A stretch of 64,000 bases of DNA from Alphaproteobacteria bacterium UBA1301 (GCA_002307725.1 DBUB01000017.1:1-64000), one strand, 5' to 3'; shown: positions 41,306-50,818, numbered from the stretch's first letter. The notes: generated by a model not told the origin, from the sequence alone. A program made the numbers and translations.

Positions 41306-43987
41306 ATGACTCAGAGAAACTGGCGCCTGCTTACCGCAACTGCGACGGTTGCTCTTTGCGCAGCGGTTTCGTCGGCGGGTGGCGCTGACATAGCGTCCTT
41401 GCTCGGACAAATGACCCTGGACGAGAAGATGGCGCTGATCCGCGGCGAGTACGAACCTATGGAGACGAACCAGGGCCAAGCGGGCTACCTGCCCGGCGTG
41501 CCACGCCTGCATATTCCTTCGTTGCGCATGGCCGATGGCCCTCCGGGCCTGTTGACGCGAACGCCGTCGCCGGCGCTCACCGCGACCATGGGCTTGGCTG
41601 CAACCTTCAGCCGGGAAGATGCACGCCAAAATGGCGTCATCGTTGGGGACGAAGCGCTCCGGGCGGGTATCGACGTGCCGCTGCAGCCGTTCGTCAACAT
41701 CGACCGCGATATCACCTTCACGCGCGCTTACAACACCTATGGCGAAGACCCGGTGTTGTCGGGTGCCGTGGGCGCGGGCCTGATCGAGGGCATGCAATCA
41801 CGCGGTGTGATGGCCCAGGTCAAACACTACATCGGCTACGACACCAACGGTTCCGACGTCAGCGTCGACATGCAAACCGTGCACGAGGTGTACCTCGCTC
41901 CGTTTGACGACGCGATTAAGGCGGGCGTTGCCTCCATGATGTGTTCCTACAATCGCATCAATGGTCCTTATGCCTGCGATAGCAAGGAACTGCTCGTCGA
42001 TGTCTTGCGCGGTGAATTGGGCTTCAAGGGCTTTGTGACGTCCGATTGGGGCGCCATTCACGATTACGACTACCTCGCGCACGGGCTCGACATGGAAATG
42101 CCGGGGCTCGTCCCGAAAAGCAATCCGCAAGCCTTTTTCATGCGGTCATATTTCAATACGGCGAAGCCCGAAGTGATGGCGCTGCCGAAGTTCGATGGCG
42201 ATATGATAAGCCTCTTCACCGGCGGCATTCCCGAAGAGCCGGTCTTGCGGCCACCGCTTGGCGCCTTCGCCATGCCGAAGCCCGATTACAAGAACATGTC
42301 GCACGCGCTCGCCGAGGGCGTGGTGACCACTGCCATGATCGACCAGGCCGCCAGCCGCGTGTTGGGTGAGATGGACCGTTTCGGCTATTTGGATGGGAGT
42401 CGGCAAAAGATTGTCAATACGCCTTCGGGGCTCAATGCCGCGGAGGTGATCCGCCGGACCAGCGAAGACGCGGCCGTGTTGCTCAAGAATGAGGGTAATA
42501 TCCTGCCGCTTGCGGCCGGCACGTCCGGTTCGATCGCCTTGATCGGCCCCGGCGCCGCGCAAGTCGCGGCCATCGGCAAATCGGGTGAACGTTCGGTCGG
42601 GCTGCCGGAACGCCAAGTCGGTCCGTTTGCCGCTCTCCAGAATGTCATGACCGGAGCCGATCTGCGCTTGGCGGTGGCGAACGATATGACCGGTGTGCCG
42701 GTTCCGGCGTCGGCGTTGACGCTGGACGGCAAAAAGCCTGGTCTCGCTCACACGGTGGATGGAAACGACGCTGTCATTAATGCGCAGGTCGATTTTACGC
42801 GTCAGAAGGCTCTAGCTCCAAAGACGAACCATATGTGGGAAGGCGTGCTCACCGTGCCGGTGGGTGGGCGCTACATCGTAGCGGTCCAGACTTTGGGCGC
42901 GCGCGGTGTCCTGACGATCGACGGCAAACGCGTCGTTTCGACCAGCGGCTTCACGGGCGGCTGGCACGGCGACATCGTGCAAGCCGGGCAAGATGGCGTG
43001 TTTCCGACACCGGACGGTCTGAACAATAGCCGCGCAGCGGTGGACCTGACGGCCGGTCCGCACAAGCTGAAGATTGAAGCCAAGGCCGACATCTCGGGGT
43101 CGCCGGCCCAGGTCCGGCTGAATTGGGTTACGCCGGAACAACAGGCGGTGACGCGTGCCGCCGCCGTTGCGGCTGCCAAATCGGCCAAGATGGCCGTTGT
43201 GTTCGTCTGGAGCCGTGATGTCCCCGCGTTCGGTCTGCCGGGCGATCAGGACAAGCTCGTGGAAGATGTGGCGGCGGTCAATCCCAACACGATCGTCGTG
43301 CTGAACGTCAGCCAGCCGATCGCTATGCCGTGGATCGGCAAGGTCAAGGCCGTCGTGCAAATGTGGTGGCCGGGCGACGAGGGCGGCTGGGCCACAGCGA
43401 ACGTTCTAGCGGGCAAGAAAAACCCTGCTGGACGTCTGCCGTTCACCTGGGCCAATCGGCTTGAGGATTATGCGGCCAATGATCCGGCCCATCCCGAGCG
43501 GGCCGGTAACGCCCCGGGCGGTAAAGTGACGTACAGCGAAGGTGTCGATGTCGGCTATCGCTGGTTCGACAAGAAGGGAATTGCTCCGCTTTATCCCTTT
43601 GGCTACGGACTCAGTTATACCAGCTTCCGCTACACCGGTCTCAAAGTTGCGAAGGCGAAAGACGGCGGCATCGATGTTCACTTCGTTCTGAGTAACGTCG
43701 GTAACGTCGACGGTGAAGAGGTGCCGCAAGTCTACGTTTCGGCTCCGGCGAAGCCGTTGCCCGGGGTGCAATTCGCCGCCAACGCTCTAGCTGGTTTCGA
43801 CCGCGTGTTTGTCAAGGCTGGCGAAAGCAAACCGGTGACGATCCATGTCAACCGCCGGCGCACGCAATACTGGTCGGTGGCTGCAAAGAAGTGGACCGAC
43901 TCCGCCGCAACGCGGGTTCTGTATGTCGGGGCATCTTCGCGCGACTTGAGACTGAAGGTCGCGTTAAAAGGCAACGTCGCCAAATAA
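41306..43987 (+). CDS. GH3 glycosidase with inserted PA14 domain
   Basis: An 893-residue secreted GH3 enzyme. ATG 41306 follows CAGGAGAGG. The signal peptide ends near SSAGGA. Nucleophile Asp247 is in VTSDWGAIHD, with VKHYIGYD and MCSYNRINGPYAC also typical. A PA14-type beta-sandwich (about 475-615: MWEGVLTVPVGGRYIVAVQT, GVLTIDGKRVV) is inserted in the second domain, and a fibronectin-III-like domain closes the protein. PA14 inserts narrow the active site in several beta-glucosidases and xylosidases. It is probably co-transcribed with the esterase. Together they point to trimming of an esterified hemicellulose. Confidence 0.91.
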   Translation: MTQRNWRLLTATATVALCAAVSSAGGADIASLLGQMTLDEKMALIRGEYEPMETNQGQAGYLPGVPRLHIPSLRMADGPPGLLTRTPSPALTATMGLAATFSREDARQNGVIVGDEALRAGIDVPLQPFVNIDRDITFTRAYNTYGEDPVLSGAVGAGLIEGMQSRGVMAQVKHYIGYDTNGSDVSVDMQTVHEVYLAPFDDAIKAGVASMMCSYNRINGPYACDSKELLVDVLRGELGFKGFVTSDWGAIHDYDYLAHGLDMEMPGLVPKSNPQAFFMRSYFNTAKPEVMALPKFDGDMISLFTGGIPEEPVLRPPLGAFAMPKPDYKNMSHALAEGVVTTAMIDQAASRVLGEMDRFGYLDGSRQKIVNTPSGLNAAEVIRRTSEDAAVLLKNEGNILPLAAGTSGSIALIGPGAAQVAAIGKSGERSVGLPERQVGPFAALQNVMTGADLRLAVANDMTGVPVPASALTLDGKKPGLAHTVDGNDAVINAQVDFTRQKALAPKTNHMWEGVLTVPVGGRYIVAVQTLGARGVLTIDGKRVVSTSGFTGGWHGDIVQAGQDGVFPTPDGLNNSRAAVDLTAGPHKLKIEAKADISGSPAQVRLNWVTPEQQAVTRAAAVAAAKSAKMAVVFVWSRDVPAFGLPGDQDKLVEDVAAVNPNTIVVLNVSQPIAMPWIGKVKAVVQMWWPGDEGGWATANVLAGKKNPAGRLPFTWANRLEDYAANDPAHPERAGNAPGGKVTYSEGVDVGYRWFDKKGIAPLYPFGYGLSYTSFRYTGLKVAKAKDGGIDVHFVLSNVGNVDGEEVPQVYVSAPAKPLPGVQFAANALAGFDRVFVKAGESKPVTIHVNRRRTQYWSVAAKKWTDSAATRVLYVGASSRDLRLKVALKGNVAK

Positions 43988-44243
43988 GAGTGCGTTCGAG
44001 TGTATTGTTGCGGTGTGCCGGTCGGTTGCAGTTGCTGCTTTCCGCCCGGTACGCTGCGGCATACTGCGTTTGAGTCCATTTCTCGCTCTTCGCGGATGGA
44101 CCATTGTTCGGCACCTGGACGTGCACCGGCTACGGCCCGCTTGCGAAGGATGCCCAGTCGCAAAGCCAGGATCTTCTGTACAGTCTCAACCCGATGTACG
44201 CGACCAAGAAGGTCAACGAAAATCGGCCTTCCGTATCGGATAC
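43988..44243. other. Intergenic region with an unassigned coding-like stretch
   Basis: A stop-free plus-strand frame from 44074 into the LysR gene reads FGTWTCTGYGPLAKD and DLLYSLNPMYATKKVN. It has protein-like composition but no start, no ribosome binding site and no family I recognise. It may be the scar of a lost gene. No terminator for the GH3 gene is evident. Confidence 0.3.
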
Positions 44244-45197
44244 TTATCGTTTTCGTCTGGAATGGGCGCCGTCGGATTCGTTGGCGGACAAGGTGAAGTG
44301 CGACACTGGATGGTCCTTTGCCACTTCACAAAGCATTTTCACGAATGCGTCCGCGGCAGGCGAGAGTGTGCAGCCGGTCCGCCGGATGATGCCGATCTTG
44401 CGCGTCTTTCCCGGCGCCTGAATCGGCCGATGCGAAACGCCGGTCATGGGGCCGGTCTCAACCGCCGACTCGGGCAATACCGCAACGCCCAAGCCCTCCC
44501 GCACCATTCCAAGTACGGTCGACATGTAGTTCGCTTCGCCGCCGATCTGAATCTCCGCGCCTTCGCGCGATAAGACCCGCTCGAACAGAATGCGCACGCT
44601 GCTATTTTGCCGTGTCAGCAAGAGTGGAAAGCGAGTCAATTTCCGGACCGTCAAGCTTCCGGTTGCGAGCGGATGGTCCTGCGGAAAAAACGCGCAGAGA
44701 CGGTCCGACAAAAGGTCCTGCACGTCGACCTCACGGTCCGGAGTGAGCCGCGTTCCGATGCCGAAATCGACTTCCTCGCTTTTGACCATCTGAACGATCT
44801 TCTCCGCCACCACATCATGAATGTGTACGTCTACGCCGCTGTGTTGTTCGCGAAACCGGCGCATGCAGTGCGGAATCAGGCTGGCCGAAAGCGACGGCAG
44901 CACGGCGGTCGAGATCTGCCCTCGACTGACGTTTGCGATGTCCTTGCCGGTTGCCATGACCGTCTCAAGGTCGGTCAAAATGCGCGTGAGAGACGGCACC
45001 AGTTTTTCGCCAACGGCTGTCAGGCGAACTTGCCGCTTGTCGCGGTCGAACAGCCGGGCTCCCACCGATTCCTCGAGTTGGTGGATCTGTACCGTCAGGG
45101 CGGGTTGGGAAAGTCCGACTTCGGATGCCGCGCGGGTGAAACTTCCGATCCGCGCCACGGCGAGAAACGCTTTGATTTGTCGAGGTGAAGGCAACAT
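44244..45197 (-). CDS. LysR-family transcriptional regulator
   Basis: A 317-residue LysR-type regulator. The N-terminal winged helix-turn-helix is clear (PRQIKAFLAVARIGSFTRAASEVGLSQPALTVQIHQLE), followed by the effector-binding domain (QISTAVLPSLSASLIPHCMRRF, VDFGIGTRL, MVREGLGVAVLP). It diverges from the CitMHS transporter gene with 126 bases between, the usual geometry for a LysR regulator and its target. It probably senses the imported carboxylate or a pathway intermediate and activates the rightward cluster. No T-N11-A box was pinned down by eye. Confidence 0.92.
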   Translation of the reverse strand: MLPSPRQIKAFLAVARIGSFTRAASEVGLSQPALTVQIHQLEESVGARLFDRDKRQVRLTAVGEKLVPSLTRILTDLETVMATGKDIANVSRGQISTAVLPSLSASLIPHCMRRFREQHSGVDVHIHDVVAEKIVQMVKSEEVDFGIGTRLTPDREVDVQDLLSDRLCAFFPQDHPLATGSLTVRKLTRFPLLLTRQNSSVRILFERVLSREGAEIQIGGEANYMSTVLGMVREGLGVAVLPESAVETGPMTGVSHRPIQAPGKTRKIGIIRRTGCTLSPAADAFVKMLCEVAKDHPVSHFTLSANESDGAHSRRKR

Positions 45198-45323
45198 AGA
45201 GTTTTCTTATGACAGAGATTAGATCATTTGATTTTACGAATATCCGGCAGAGCGAGCAAGGTCATTCTGCATTCCGAACTGCGGCTGCACCAGCCGAACC
45301 GGTTCGGATGGTAAGGGGCTTGC
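45198..45323. promoter_or_regulatory. Divergent LysR/CitMHS promoter region
   Basis: This short region must contain both promoters and the LysR binding site. AAGGGG at 45313-45318 is the ribosome binding site for the GTG start of the transporter. No other element is claimed. Confidence 0.4.
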
Positions 45324-46625
45324 GTGTTAGCGCTACTAGGATTTCTGACCGTATTTGTGCTGTTCGTGGCGATCATCACCAACAGGATGTCGCCGCTTGT
45401 CGCGCTCATCGCAATCCCGACGGCTGCCGCACTCATCGCTGGCTTTGGCCTTGAAACCGGCAAGTTCATGATCGACGGCATTCGGAGTATCGCTCCGATT
45501 GCGGCCATGTTCATCTTTGCCATCCTCTATTTTGGCATCATGTCCGACGCCGGAATGATGGACCCGATCATCGACCGTATCCTGAAAGTGGTCGGCAATG
45601 ATCCCCGCCGCATCACCATGGGCTCGGCCTTGCTCGCACTTCTGGTGCGCCTCGACGGGTCGGGCGCCGTTGCCTTTCTGGTGACCGTTCCCGCAATGCT
45701 GCCCGTCTATGAACGCTTGGGTATGCAGAAGCGCATCCTCGCGTGTGTCGTATCGCTCGCCGTCGGTGTGACCTTCTTGCCGTGGACGGGGCCGGTGATG
45801 CGCGCAGCGGGGGCGCTCAAAATACCGGTATCGCAGATTTTCAACCCTTTGATCGGCGTGCTGATCGTCGGCGTCGTTTACACGTTTGTTGTCGCTTGGT
45901 GGCTCGGCAGACGTGAAGCGCGGCGGCTCGGTCTGTCGGGGACGGGAAAAGCCGCAACGGACGTGCCACAACGTATCCTTAAAGATGAGGAACGTGCCCT
46001 GCGCCGACCGGACCGCTTCGTCCTCAACCTTCTGCTGACTTTCGTTGTCATGGTGGTGATGATCGCGGGCTGGGCGGATCCCGTCGTAGTGTTCATGATC
46101 GGCACGGTCTTGGCGCTCATCCTGAACTACCCGAAGATCGACACGCAAAAAGTCCGCGTCGACGCGCACGCAAAGGCCGCCCTCATGATGGCAAGCGTGC
46201 AACTGGCGGCGGGAGCGTTTACCGGCATCATGGCCGGTACCCACATGTTGAATGCCGTCGCCCATGCGGCGGTCAACACGATTCCCGCGAGCGCAGGGCC
46301 GCACATCCCTCTCGGTCTCGGGTTGATCTCGATGCCACTTAGTCTGCTGTTTGATCCGGATTCTTTCTATTACGGCGTTCTGCCGATCATTGCCGAGGTC
46401 TACAAAAATTTTGGCGGCGCCCCCGTGCACGTCGCCCAAGCGGCAATTCTCGGCCAAATGACGACGGGATTTCCGGTTAGCCCTTTGACGCCGGCGACGT
46501 TTCTCATCGTCGGTATGTGCGGCATCGGGCTCGGCGAGCATCAGCGGTTTTCGATTCCTTTTCTATTCGGCGCATCCGTTGTGATGACGATCGCCGCAGT
46601 CCTTTTTGGCGTCTTTCCGCCGTAG
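45324..46625 (+). CDS. CitMHS-family carboxylate transporter
   Basis: A 433-residue inner-membrane protein with about twelve helices, in the citrate-Mg2+:H+ symporter (CitMHS) family. Start GTG 45324 has AAGGGG at good spacing. Typical text: RMSPLVALIAIPTAAALIAGF, ILYFGIMSDAGMMDPIIDRI, LVRLDGSGAVAFLVTVPAMLPVYERLGM, and FDPDSFYYGVLPI. Members carry citrate or related di- and tricarboxylates, often as metal complexes. Here it heads a catabolic cluster without citrate lyase, so a different carboxylate, perhaps the acid freed by the tannase-family enzymes, is more likely. Confidence 0.88.
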   Translation: MLALLGFLTVFVLFVAIITNRMSPLVALIAIPTAAALIAGFGLETGKFMIDGIRSIAPIAAMFIFAILYFGIMSDAGMMDPIIDRILKVVGNDPRRITMGSALLALLVRLDGSGAVAFLVTVPAMLPVYERLGMQKRILACVVSLAVGVTFLPWTGPVMRAAGALKIPVSQIFNPLIGVLIVGVVYTFVVAWWLGRREARRLGLSGTGKAATDVPQRILKDEERALRRPDRFVLNLLLTFVVMVVMIAGWADPVVVFMIGTVLALILNYPKIDTQKVRVDAHAKAALMMASVQLAAGAFTGIMAGTHMLNAVAHAAVNTIPASAGPHIPLGLGLISMPLSLLFDPDSFYYGVLPIIAEVYKNFGGAPVHVAQAAILGQMTTGFPVSPLTPATFLIVGMCGIGLGEHQRFSIPFLFGASVVMTIAAVLFGVFPP

Positions 46626-46647
46626 TGTTAGTAGTAGGAGGTTGGTA

Positions 46648-47979
46648 GTGAAAAGCATCAGGATCGGATCGGGGGCTGGATACTCGGGCGATCGCATCGA
46701 ACCCGCCGTGGAACTAGCCATGCGCGGCGACATTTCTTATCTGGTTTTCGAATGTTTGGCGGAACGTACGATCGCTCTGGCTCAATTGAGCAAGCTGCGC
46801 GATCCGGCGATGGGCTATGACCCGTTGCTTGTGGCGCGGATGAATGCGTTGCTCAAGATATGTGTCGAACGCAAGATCAAGATCATCACCAATATGGGAG
46901 CGGCCAATCCACTCGCGGCCGCGGCTATGATCTGCAAGATTGCCGCCGGCATGGGGTTGCGCAGTCTCAAGATCGCGGCCGTCACCGGTGATGACGTACT
47001 CGATGTGCTCAAGAACGGCAGCTACTGTCTGCAGGAAAACGGAACGCCGATCGCTTCGCTAGGCGACGCGCTGATCTCGGCCAACGCCTATTTGGGGGCA
47101 TCTCCGATTGTAAATGCCCTGGCGAACGGTGCCGATGTGGTCATCACCGGACGCGTCGCCGATCCCGCTCTGTTCTTGTCGCCGCTGATCCACGAATTCA
47201 GCTGGCCGATGACCGACTGGGACCGGCTCGGCAAAGGCACGCTGGCAGGCCATCTTCTGGAATGTGCCGGACAGGTCACCGGAGGCTATTTCGCTGATCC
47301 AGGTTTGAAAGATGTCGAGGGTTTGGGCCATCTCGGGTTTCCGATCGCAGAAGTTGACGAGGCCGGTACCGTCGCCATCACAAAGGTAGCCGGTTCGGGC
47401 GGCGCCGTAACACCGGCGACCTGCAAAGAGCAGTTGCTCTACGAAATCCACGATCCGGCCCGCTATTTGACTCCGGACGTGATTGCCGATTTCTCCAACG
47501 TCCAAGTGGAAAGTCGCGGCTGCGATCGTGTCGCTGTTAGCGGGGCCACTGGCCATCCGCAGTCCGACACTTTGAAGGTCTGCGTCGGAGTATCCGAAGG
47601 TTACATCGGTGAGGGCCAAATTTCCTACGGTGGCACCAACGCGCTCGCCCGCGCCAAACTTGCGCGCGACATCATCAGCGAACGCTTGAAGATCGTTGAC
47701 GCCAAATACGACGAATTGCGCTTTGACTTCGTCGGTTACGACGCCATTCGCCGCAACGGACCCAAGACCGAGCCGTGTGATGTGCGCCTGCGTGTCGCCG
47801 CCCGTACCAAGTTAAAGCGCGACGCGGTTCTCATCGGCAATGAAGTCGAGGCGCTTTACACCAGCGGACCGGCTGGGGGCGGCGGTGCCAGCAAGTCGGT
47901 TCGCCAGATCATTGCAATGTTTTCCACCATGGTGCCGAGACAGGAAGTCCGTCCCGCGGTGAGCTTCTTCGAGGTATGA
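46648..47979 (+). CDS. atuA: AtuA-family protein (DUF1446)
   Basis: A 443-residue cytoplasmic protein of the acyclic-terpene-utilisation AtuA (DUF1446) family. GTG 46648 is chosen for its TAGGAGG. Family text: IRIGSGAGYSGDRIEPAVELA, YLVFECLAERTIALAQ, NMGAANPLAAA, VITGRVADPALFLSPL and ECAGQVTGGYFADPG. The biochemical activity of AtuA is not firmly settled, though the Pseudomonas homologue is needed for citronellol/geraniol breakdown. Here there is no geranyl-CoA carboxylase, so a different substrate is likely. Many AtuA proteins carry an extra C-terminal domain of about 100 residues; here it is a separate gene one base downstream. Confidence 0.85.
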   Translation: MKSIRIGSGAGYSGDRIEPAVELAMRGDISYLVFECLAERTIALAQLSKLRDPAMGYDPLLVARMNALLKICVERKIKIITNMGAANPLAAAAMICKIAAGMGLRSLKIAAVTGDDVLDVLKNGSYCLQENGTPIASLGDALISANAYLGASPIVNALANGADVVITGRVADPALFLSPLIHEFSWPMTDWDRLGKGTLAGHLLECAGQVTGGYFADPGLKDVEGLGHLGFPIAEVDEAGTVAITKVAGSGGAVTPATCKEQLLYEIHDPARYLTPDVIADFSNVQVESRGCDRVAVSGATGHPQSDTLKVCVGVSEGYIGEGQISYGGTNALARAKLARDIISERLKIVDAKYDELRFDFVGYDAIRRNGPKTEPCDVRLRVAARTKLKRDAVLIGNEVEALYTSGPAGGGGASKSVRQIIAMFSTMVPRQEVRPAVSFFEV

Positions 47980-47980
47980 C

Positions 47981-48295
47981 ATGAAATTGCGCGACATTGC
48001 CCATTCGCGGGCGGGCGATAAAGGTGACATCTCAAACGTGTCGGTGATCGCCTACGATCCCAAGGACTATGAATTTCTGGCGGAGGCGGTCACGGCGGAA
48101 CGCGTACGGGAGCATTTTTCCGGCGTGGTTCATGGTGACGTGGTCCGTTACGAAATCCCGAGCATTGCGGCCCTCAACTTCGTTATGCAGCAGGCACTCG
48201 GCGGCGGCGTGACCCGCTCGTTGGCGCTTGATCCGCACGGCAAGTCCTTGAGCTCGGTTCTGCTGGAAATGGAAATCGATCGCCCGCACGGGTGA
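47981..48295 (+). CDS. AtuA C-terminal-like small protein
   Basis: A 104-residue protein opening KLRDIAHSRAGDKGDISNVSVIAYD. This matches the C-terminal ferredoxin-fold-like domain that is fused to AtuA in many organisms. ATG 47981 begins one base after the atuA stop, so the two halves are translated together and probably form one complex. It contains HGDVVRYEIPSIAALNFVMQQALGGG, also typical of that domain. There are no cofactor-binding cysteines. Its role is unknown, but the AGDKGD motif is strongly conserved in the family and may form part of an active site with AtuA. Confidence 0.82.
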   Translation: MKLRDIAHSRAGDKGDISNVSVIAYDPKDYEFLAEAVTAERVREHFSGVVHGDVVRYEIPSIAALNFVMQQALGGGVTRSLALDPHGKSLSSVLLEMEIDRPHG

Positions 48296-48307
48296 TTGGG
48301 GGAAAAC

Positions 48308-48958
48308 ATGGTCAAGGTCTCGACAGCGGCGGAAGCCGTGGGTGTGGTGTCGGACGGCGCGGTCGTGATGATCGGCGGGTTCATGGGGGTGGGTTCGCCG
48401 CACAGGCTCATCGACGAACTGGTCCGCCAGAACAAACAGGGCCTGACGGTGATCGCGAATGATACGGCACGGCCGGGCATTGGTGTCGGCAAGCTGATCG
48501 ACGCCACACTGGTTCGTAAGGTGATTGTCAGTCACATCGGCACCAATCCGCAGACGCAGCGCCAGATGCTCGCCGGGAATCTGGATGTCGATCTCGTGCC
48601 GCAAGGCACGCTTGCCGAGAAAGTGCGGGCCGGCGGATTCGGTCTCGGTGCGGTGGTGACCTCCACCGGGGTCGGAACGGTTGCGGCCGACGGCAAGCGC
48701 ACCATCGAACTCGACGGCTGCACGTTCTTGCTTGAAATGCCGTTGAAGGCGCAATTCGCGCTGATCAATGCCAAGCGTGCCGATTACAGCGGCAATCTCG
48801 AATATGTGCTGACGGCCCGTAACTTCAATCCGCTGATGGCCATGGCGGCCGACACCGTGATTGCTGAGGTCGAGGAAGTCGTGCCGTCCGGCTGCATCGC
48901 ACCCGACGCGGTGGCGACACCAGGCATCCTGGTGGACAGTATTGTGATCAACGGGTGA
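48308..48958 (+). CDS. atoD: 3-oxoacid CoA-transferase subunit A (AtoD-like)
   Basis: A 216-residue alpha subunit of a family I CoA-transferase. ATG 48308 follows GGGGGAAAAC; a TTG at 48296 is less likely. It resembles E. coli AtoD along its length: VMIGGFMGVGSP, LTVIANDTARPG, HIGTNPQTQRQM and LVPQGTLAEKVRAGG. With the beta subunit just downstream it should move CoA from acetyl- or succinyl-CoA onto acetoacetate or a similar 3-oxoacid. That product then feeds the thiolase two genes on. The AtoD likeness makes acetoacetate more probable than 3-oxoadipate. Confidence 0.9.
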   Translation: MVKVSTAAEAVGVVSDGAVVMIGGFMGVGSPHRLIDELVRQNKQGLTVIANDTARPGIGVGKLIDATLVRKVIVSHIGTNPQTQRQMLAGNLDVDLVPQGTLAEKVRAGGFGLGAVVTSTGVGTVAADGKRTIELDGCTFLLEMPLKAQFALINAKRADYSGNLEYVLTARNFNPLMAMAADTVIAEVEEVVPSGCIAPDAVATPGILVDSIVING

Positions 48959-48970
48959 AGGAGACGCGCC

Positions 48971-49627
48971 ATGGACGAGAAGACCCTGATCGCAAAACGC
49001 GTCGCCCTCGAACTGAAAAGCGGTGATCTGGTAAACTTGGGCATCGGTTTGCCGACGATGGTGGCCAACTTCCTGTCGCCTGGACTTGAAGTCATGTTCC
49101 AGTCGGAGAACGGCATCATCGGTATGCAGACGTTGCCTCACGGCCAAGTGCCGTTCATGGAATTGTCGGATGCCGGCGGGCAGCCGATTGGGGCCGTTGC
49201 CGGTGCTGCTGCGTTCGACTCCGCCATGTCGTTCGGCCTCATCCGCGGCGGGCATTTGGACTTGACCGTGCTCGGCGGATTGCAGGTCGACGAACTTGGC
49301 CTCCTCGCCAATTGGATGGTGCCCGGAAAAATGGTGCCCGGCATGGGGGGCGCCATGGACCTGGTGTCGGGCGCGAAGCGGGTCATCGTCGCGATGACTC
49401 ACACCGCCAAAGGTGCGCCCAAGATCGTCCGGCACTGCACTTTGCCGCTCACGGCGCTGCGGCGGGTCGATTTGGTCGTCACCGAACTAGCCACGATCGA
49501 ACCGACAGGCCGCGGACTTGTGCTTCGGGAAACCGCACCCGGTGTCAGCGTCGAACAAGTTCTGGCCGCTACGGAAGCCGAACTGATTGTTCCTGCGTCG
49601 GTTCCGACCATGCCCATCGCGGCTTGA
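48971..49627 (+). CDS. atoA: 3-oxoacid CoA-transferase subunit B (AtoA-like)
   Basis: A 218-residue beta subunit of the CoA-transferase. ATG 48971 has GAAGGAG upstream. The catalytic glutamate lies in FQSENGIIGM. LVNLGIGLPTMVANFL, DSAMSFGLIRGGHLDLTVLGGLQVDE and VPGKMVPGMGGAMDLV are nearly the same as in AtoA. It lies 12 bases after the alpha subunit, so they form one unit. The pair links the AtuA step to thiolysis in the cytoplasm. Confidence 0.92.
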   Translation: MDEKTLIAKRVALELKSGDLVNLGIGLPTMVANFLSPGLEVMFQSENGIIGMQTLPHGQVPFMELSDAGGQPIGAVAGAAAFDSAMSFGLIRGGHLDLTVLGGLQVDELGLLANWMVPGKMVPGMGGAMDLVSGAKRVIVAMTHTAKGAPKIVRHCTLPLTALRRVDLVVTELATIEPTGRGLVLRETAPGVSVEQVLAATEAELIVPASVPTMPIAA

Positions 49628-49642
49628 AGGGAGATCTGCACT

Positions 49643-50818
49643 ATGACACCCATCGTCATCACGGCGGCCGCCCGCACTGCGATCGGCGGATTTGGTGGAG
49701 GTCTTTCCTCTGTTCCCGGACATCAGCTTGGTGCCGTTGTCATCCGTGCGCTGCTGGCCCGCGGTAATGTCGCGCCGGATGAGGTCAGTGATGTGGTGAT
49801 GGGGCAGGTCTTGACGGCCGCGCAGGGACAGAATCCGGCCCGTCAGGCCGCCATCGCAGCAGGCTTGCCACATTCGGTCACTGCCATGACGCTCAATCAG
49901 GTCTGCGGCTCCGGATTGCGCGCGGTGGTGCTAGCGGCGCAAGCAATTCAGTGCGGCGACGCCGAGGTTGTGGTCGCGGGCGGCCAGGAGAATATGAGTC
50001 TGGCACCGCACAGTTTCGTTTTGCGGAATGGTACGAAGATGGGCCCAGCCGAGTTCGCGGATACTATGGTCCATGACGGGTTGTGGGACATCTTCAACAA
50101 CTATCATATGGGGATCACAGCCGAGAACGTGGCCCGGCAATACGGCATTAGCCGCGAGGCGCAGGACGCTTACGCATTCTCGTCGCAAAACAAAGCTGCC
50201 GCGGCGCAGGCCGCGGGCCGGTTTTCTGAAGAGATTGTTCCCGTTGTCGTGAAGGGGCGCAAAGGCGAAACGGTTGTCGCCGTCGATGAGCATCCGCGCG
50301 CTGACGCCACGCTCGAAAGCCTCACCAAGCTGCGGCCAGCATTTGCCAAGGACGGCACCGTCACGGCCGGTAACGCCTCGGGAATCAATGATGGCGCTGC
50401 AGCGGTGGTCCTCATGCATGAGAAACGGGCCGTCGCCGAGAACATTACGCCACTTGCCCGGATCGTCTCTTGGGCCAGCTGTGGTGTTGATCCGGCAATG
50501 ATGGGCACTGGACCAATCCCAGCGTCACGCCGGGCCTTGGAGAAGGGCGGTTGGACACCCGCCGATCTCGATCTGATCGAAGCCAATGAGGCCTTTGCGG
50601 CCCAGGCGGTCGCGGTCAACCGGGAGATGGGTTGGGATACCGATAAGGTCAATGTCAACGGCGGTGCCATCGCGCTCGGCCATCCCATCGGGGCCTCGGG
50701 CGCACGGATTCTCGTCACCTTGCTGCACGAAATGAAGCGGCGCAACGCTTCCAAAGGTTTGGCCACGCTTTGCATCGGCGGCGGCATGGGCATCGCGTTG
50801 TGCGTCGAGGGTTGTTGA
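49643..50818 (+). CDS. atoB: Acetyl-CoA acetyltransferase (thiolase)
   Basis: A 391-residue thiolase. ATG 49643 follows GAAGGGAG. All thiolase residues are visible: the acylated Cys in LNQVCGSGLRAV, the Asn-His pair region NEAFAAQAVAVNRE, His in GHPIGASGARI, and the second Cys in LCIGGGMG. It should split acetoacetyl-CoA into two acetyl-CoA, completing the path from the CoA-transferase. A 3-oxoadipyl-CoA thiolase is the alternative, but AtoDA-like neighbours favour acetoacetyl-CoA. It is co-directional and closely spaced with both flanking genes. Confidence 0.92.
   Translation: MTPIVITAAARTAIGGFGGGLSSVPGHQLGAVVIRALLARGNVAPDEVSDVVMGQVLTAAQGQNPARQAAIAAGLPHSVTAMTLNQVCGSGLRAVVLAAQAIQCGDAEVVVAGGQENMSLAPHSFVLRNGTKMGPAEFADTMVHDGLWDIFNNYHMGITAENVARQYGISREAQDAYAFSSQNKAAAAQAAGRFSEEIVPVVVKGRKGETVVAVDEHPRADATLESLTKLRPAFAKDGTVTAGNASGINDGAAAVVLMHEKRAVAENITPLARIVSWASCGVDPAMMGTGPIPASRRALEKGGWTPADLDLIEANEAFAAQAVAVNREMGWDTDKVNVNGGAIALGHPIGASGARILVTLLHEMKRRNASKGLATLCIGGGMGIALCVEGC

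Noticed and set aside
48032..49435. 467-codon minus-strand frame opposite atoDA
   Set aside because: His/Arg/Gly-rich shadow of the two CoA-transferase genes.
49643..50818. 3-oxoadipyl-CoA thiolase of protocatechuate breakdown
   Set aside because: Neighbouring CoA-transferase subunits resemble AtoDA more than PcaIJ, and no ring-cleavage genes are present. It remains a minor alternative.
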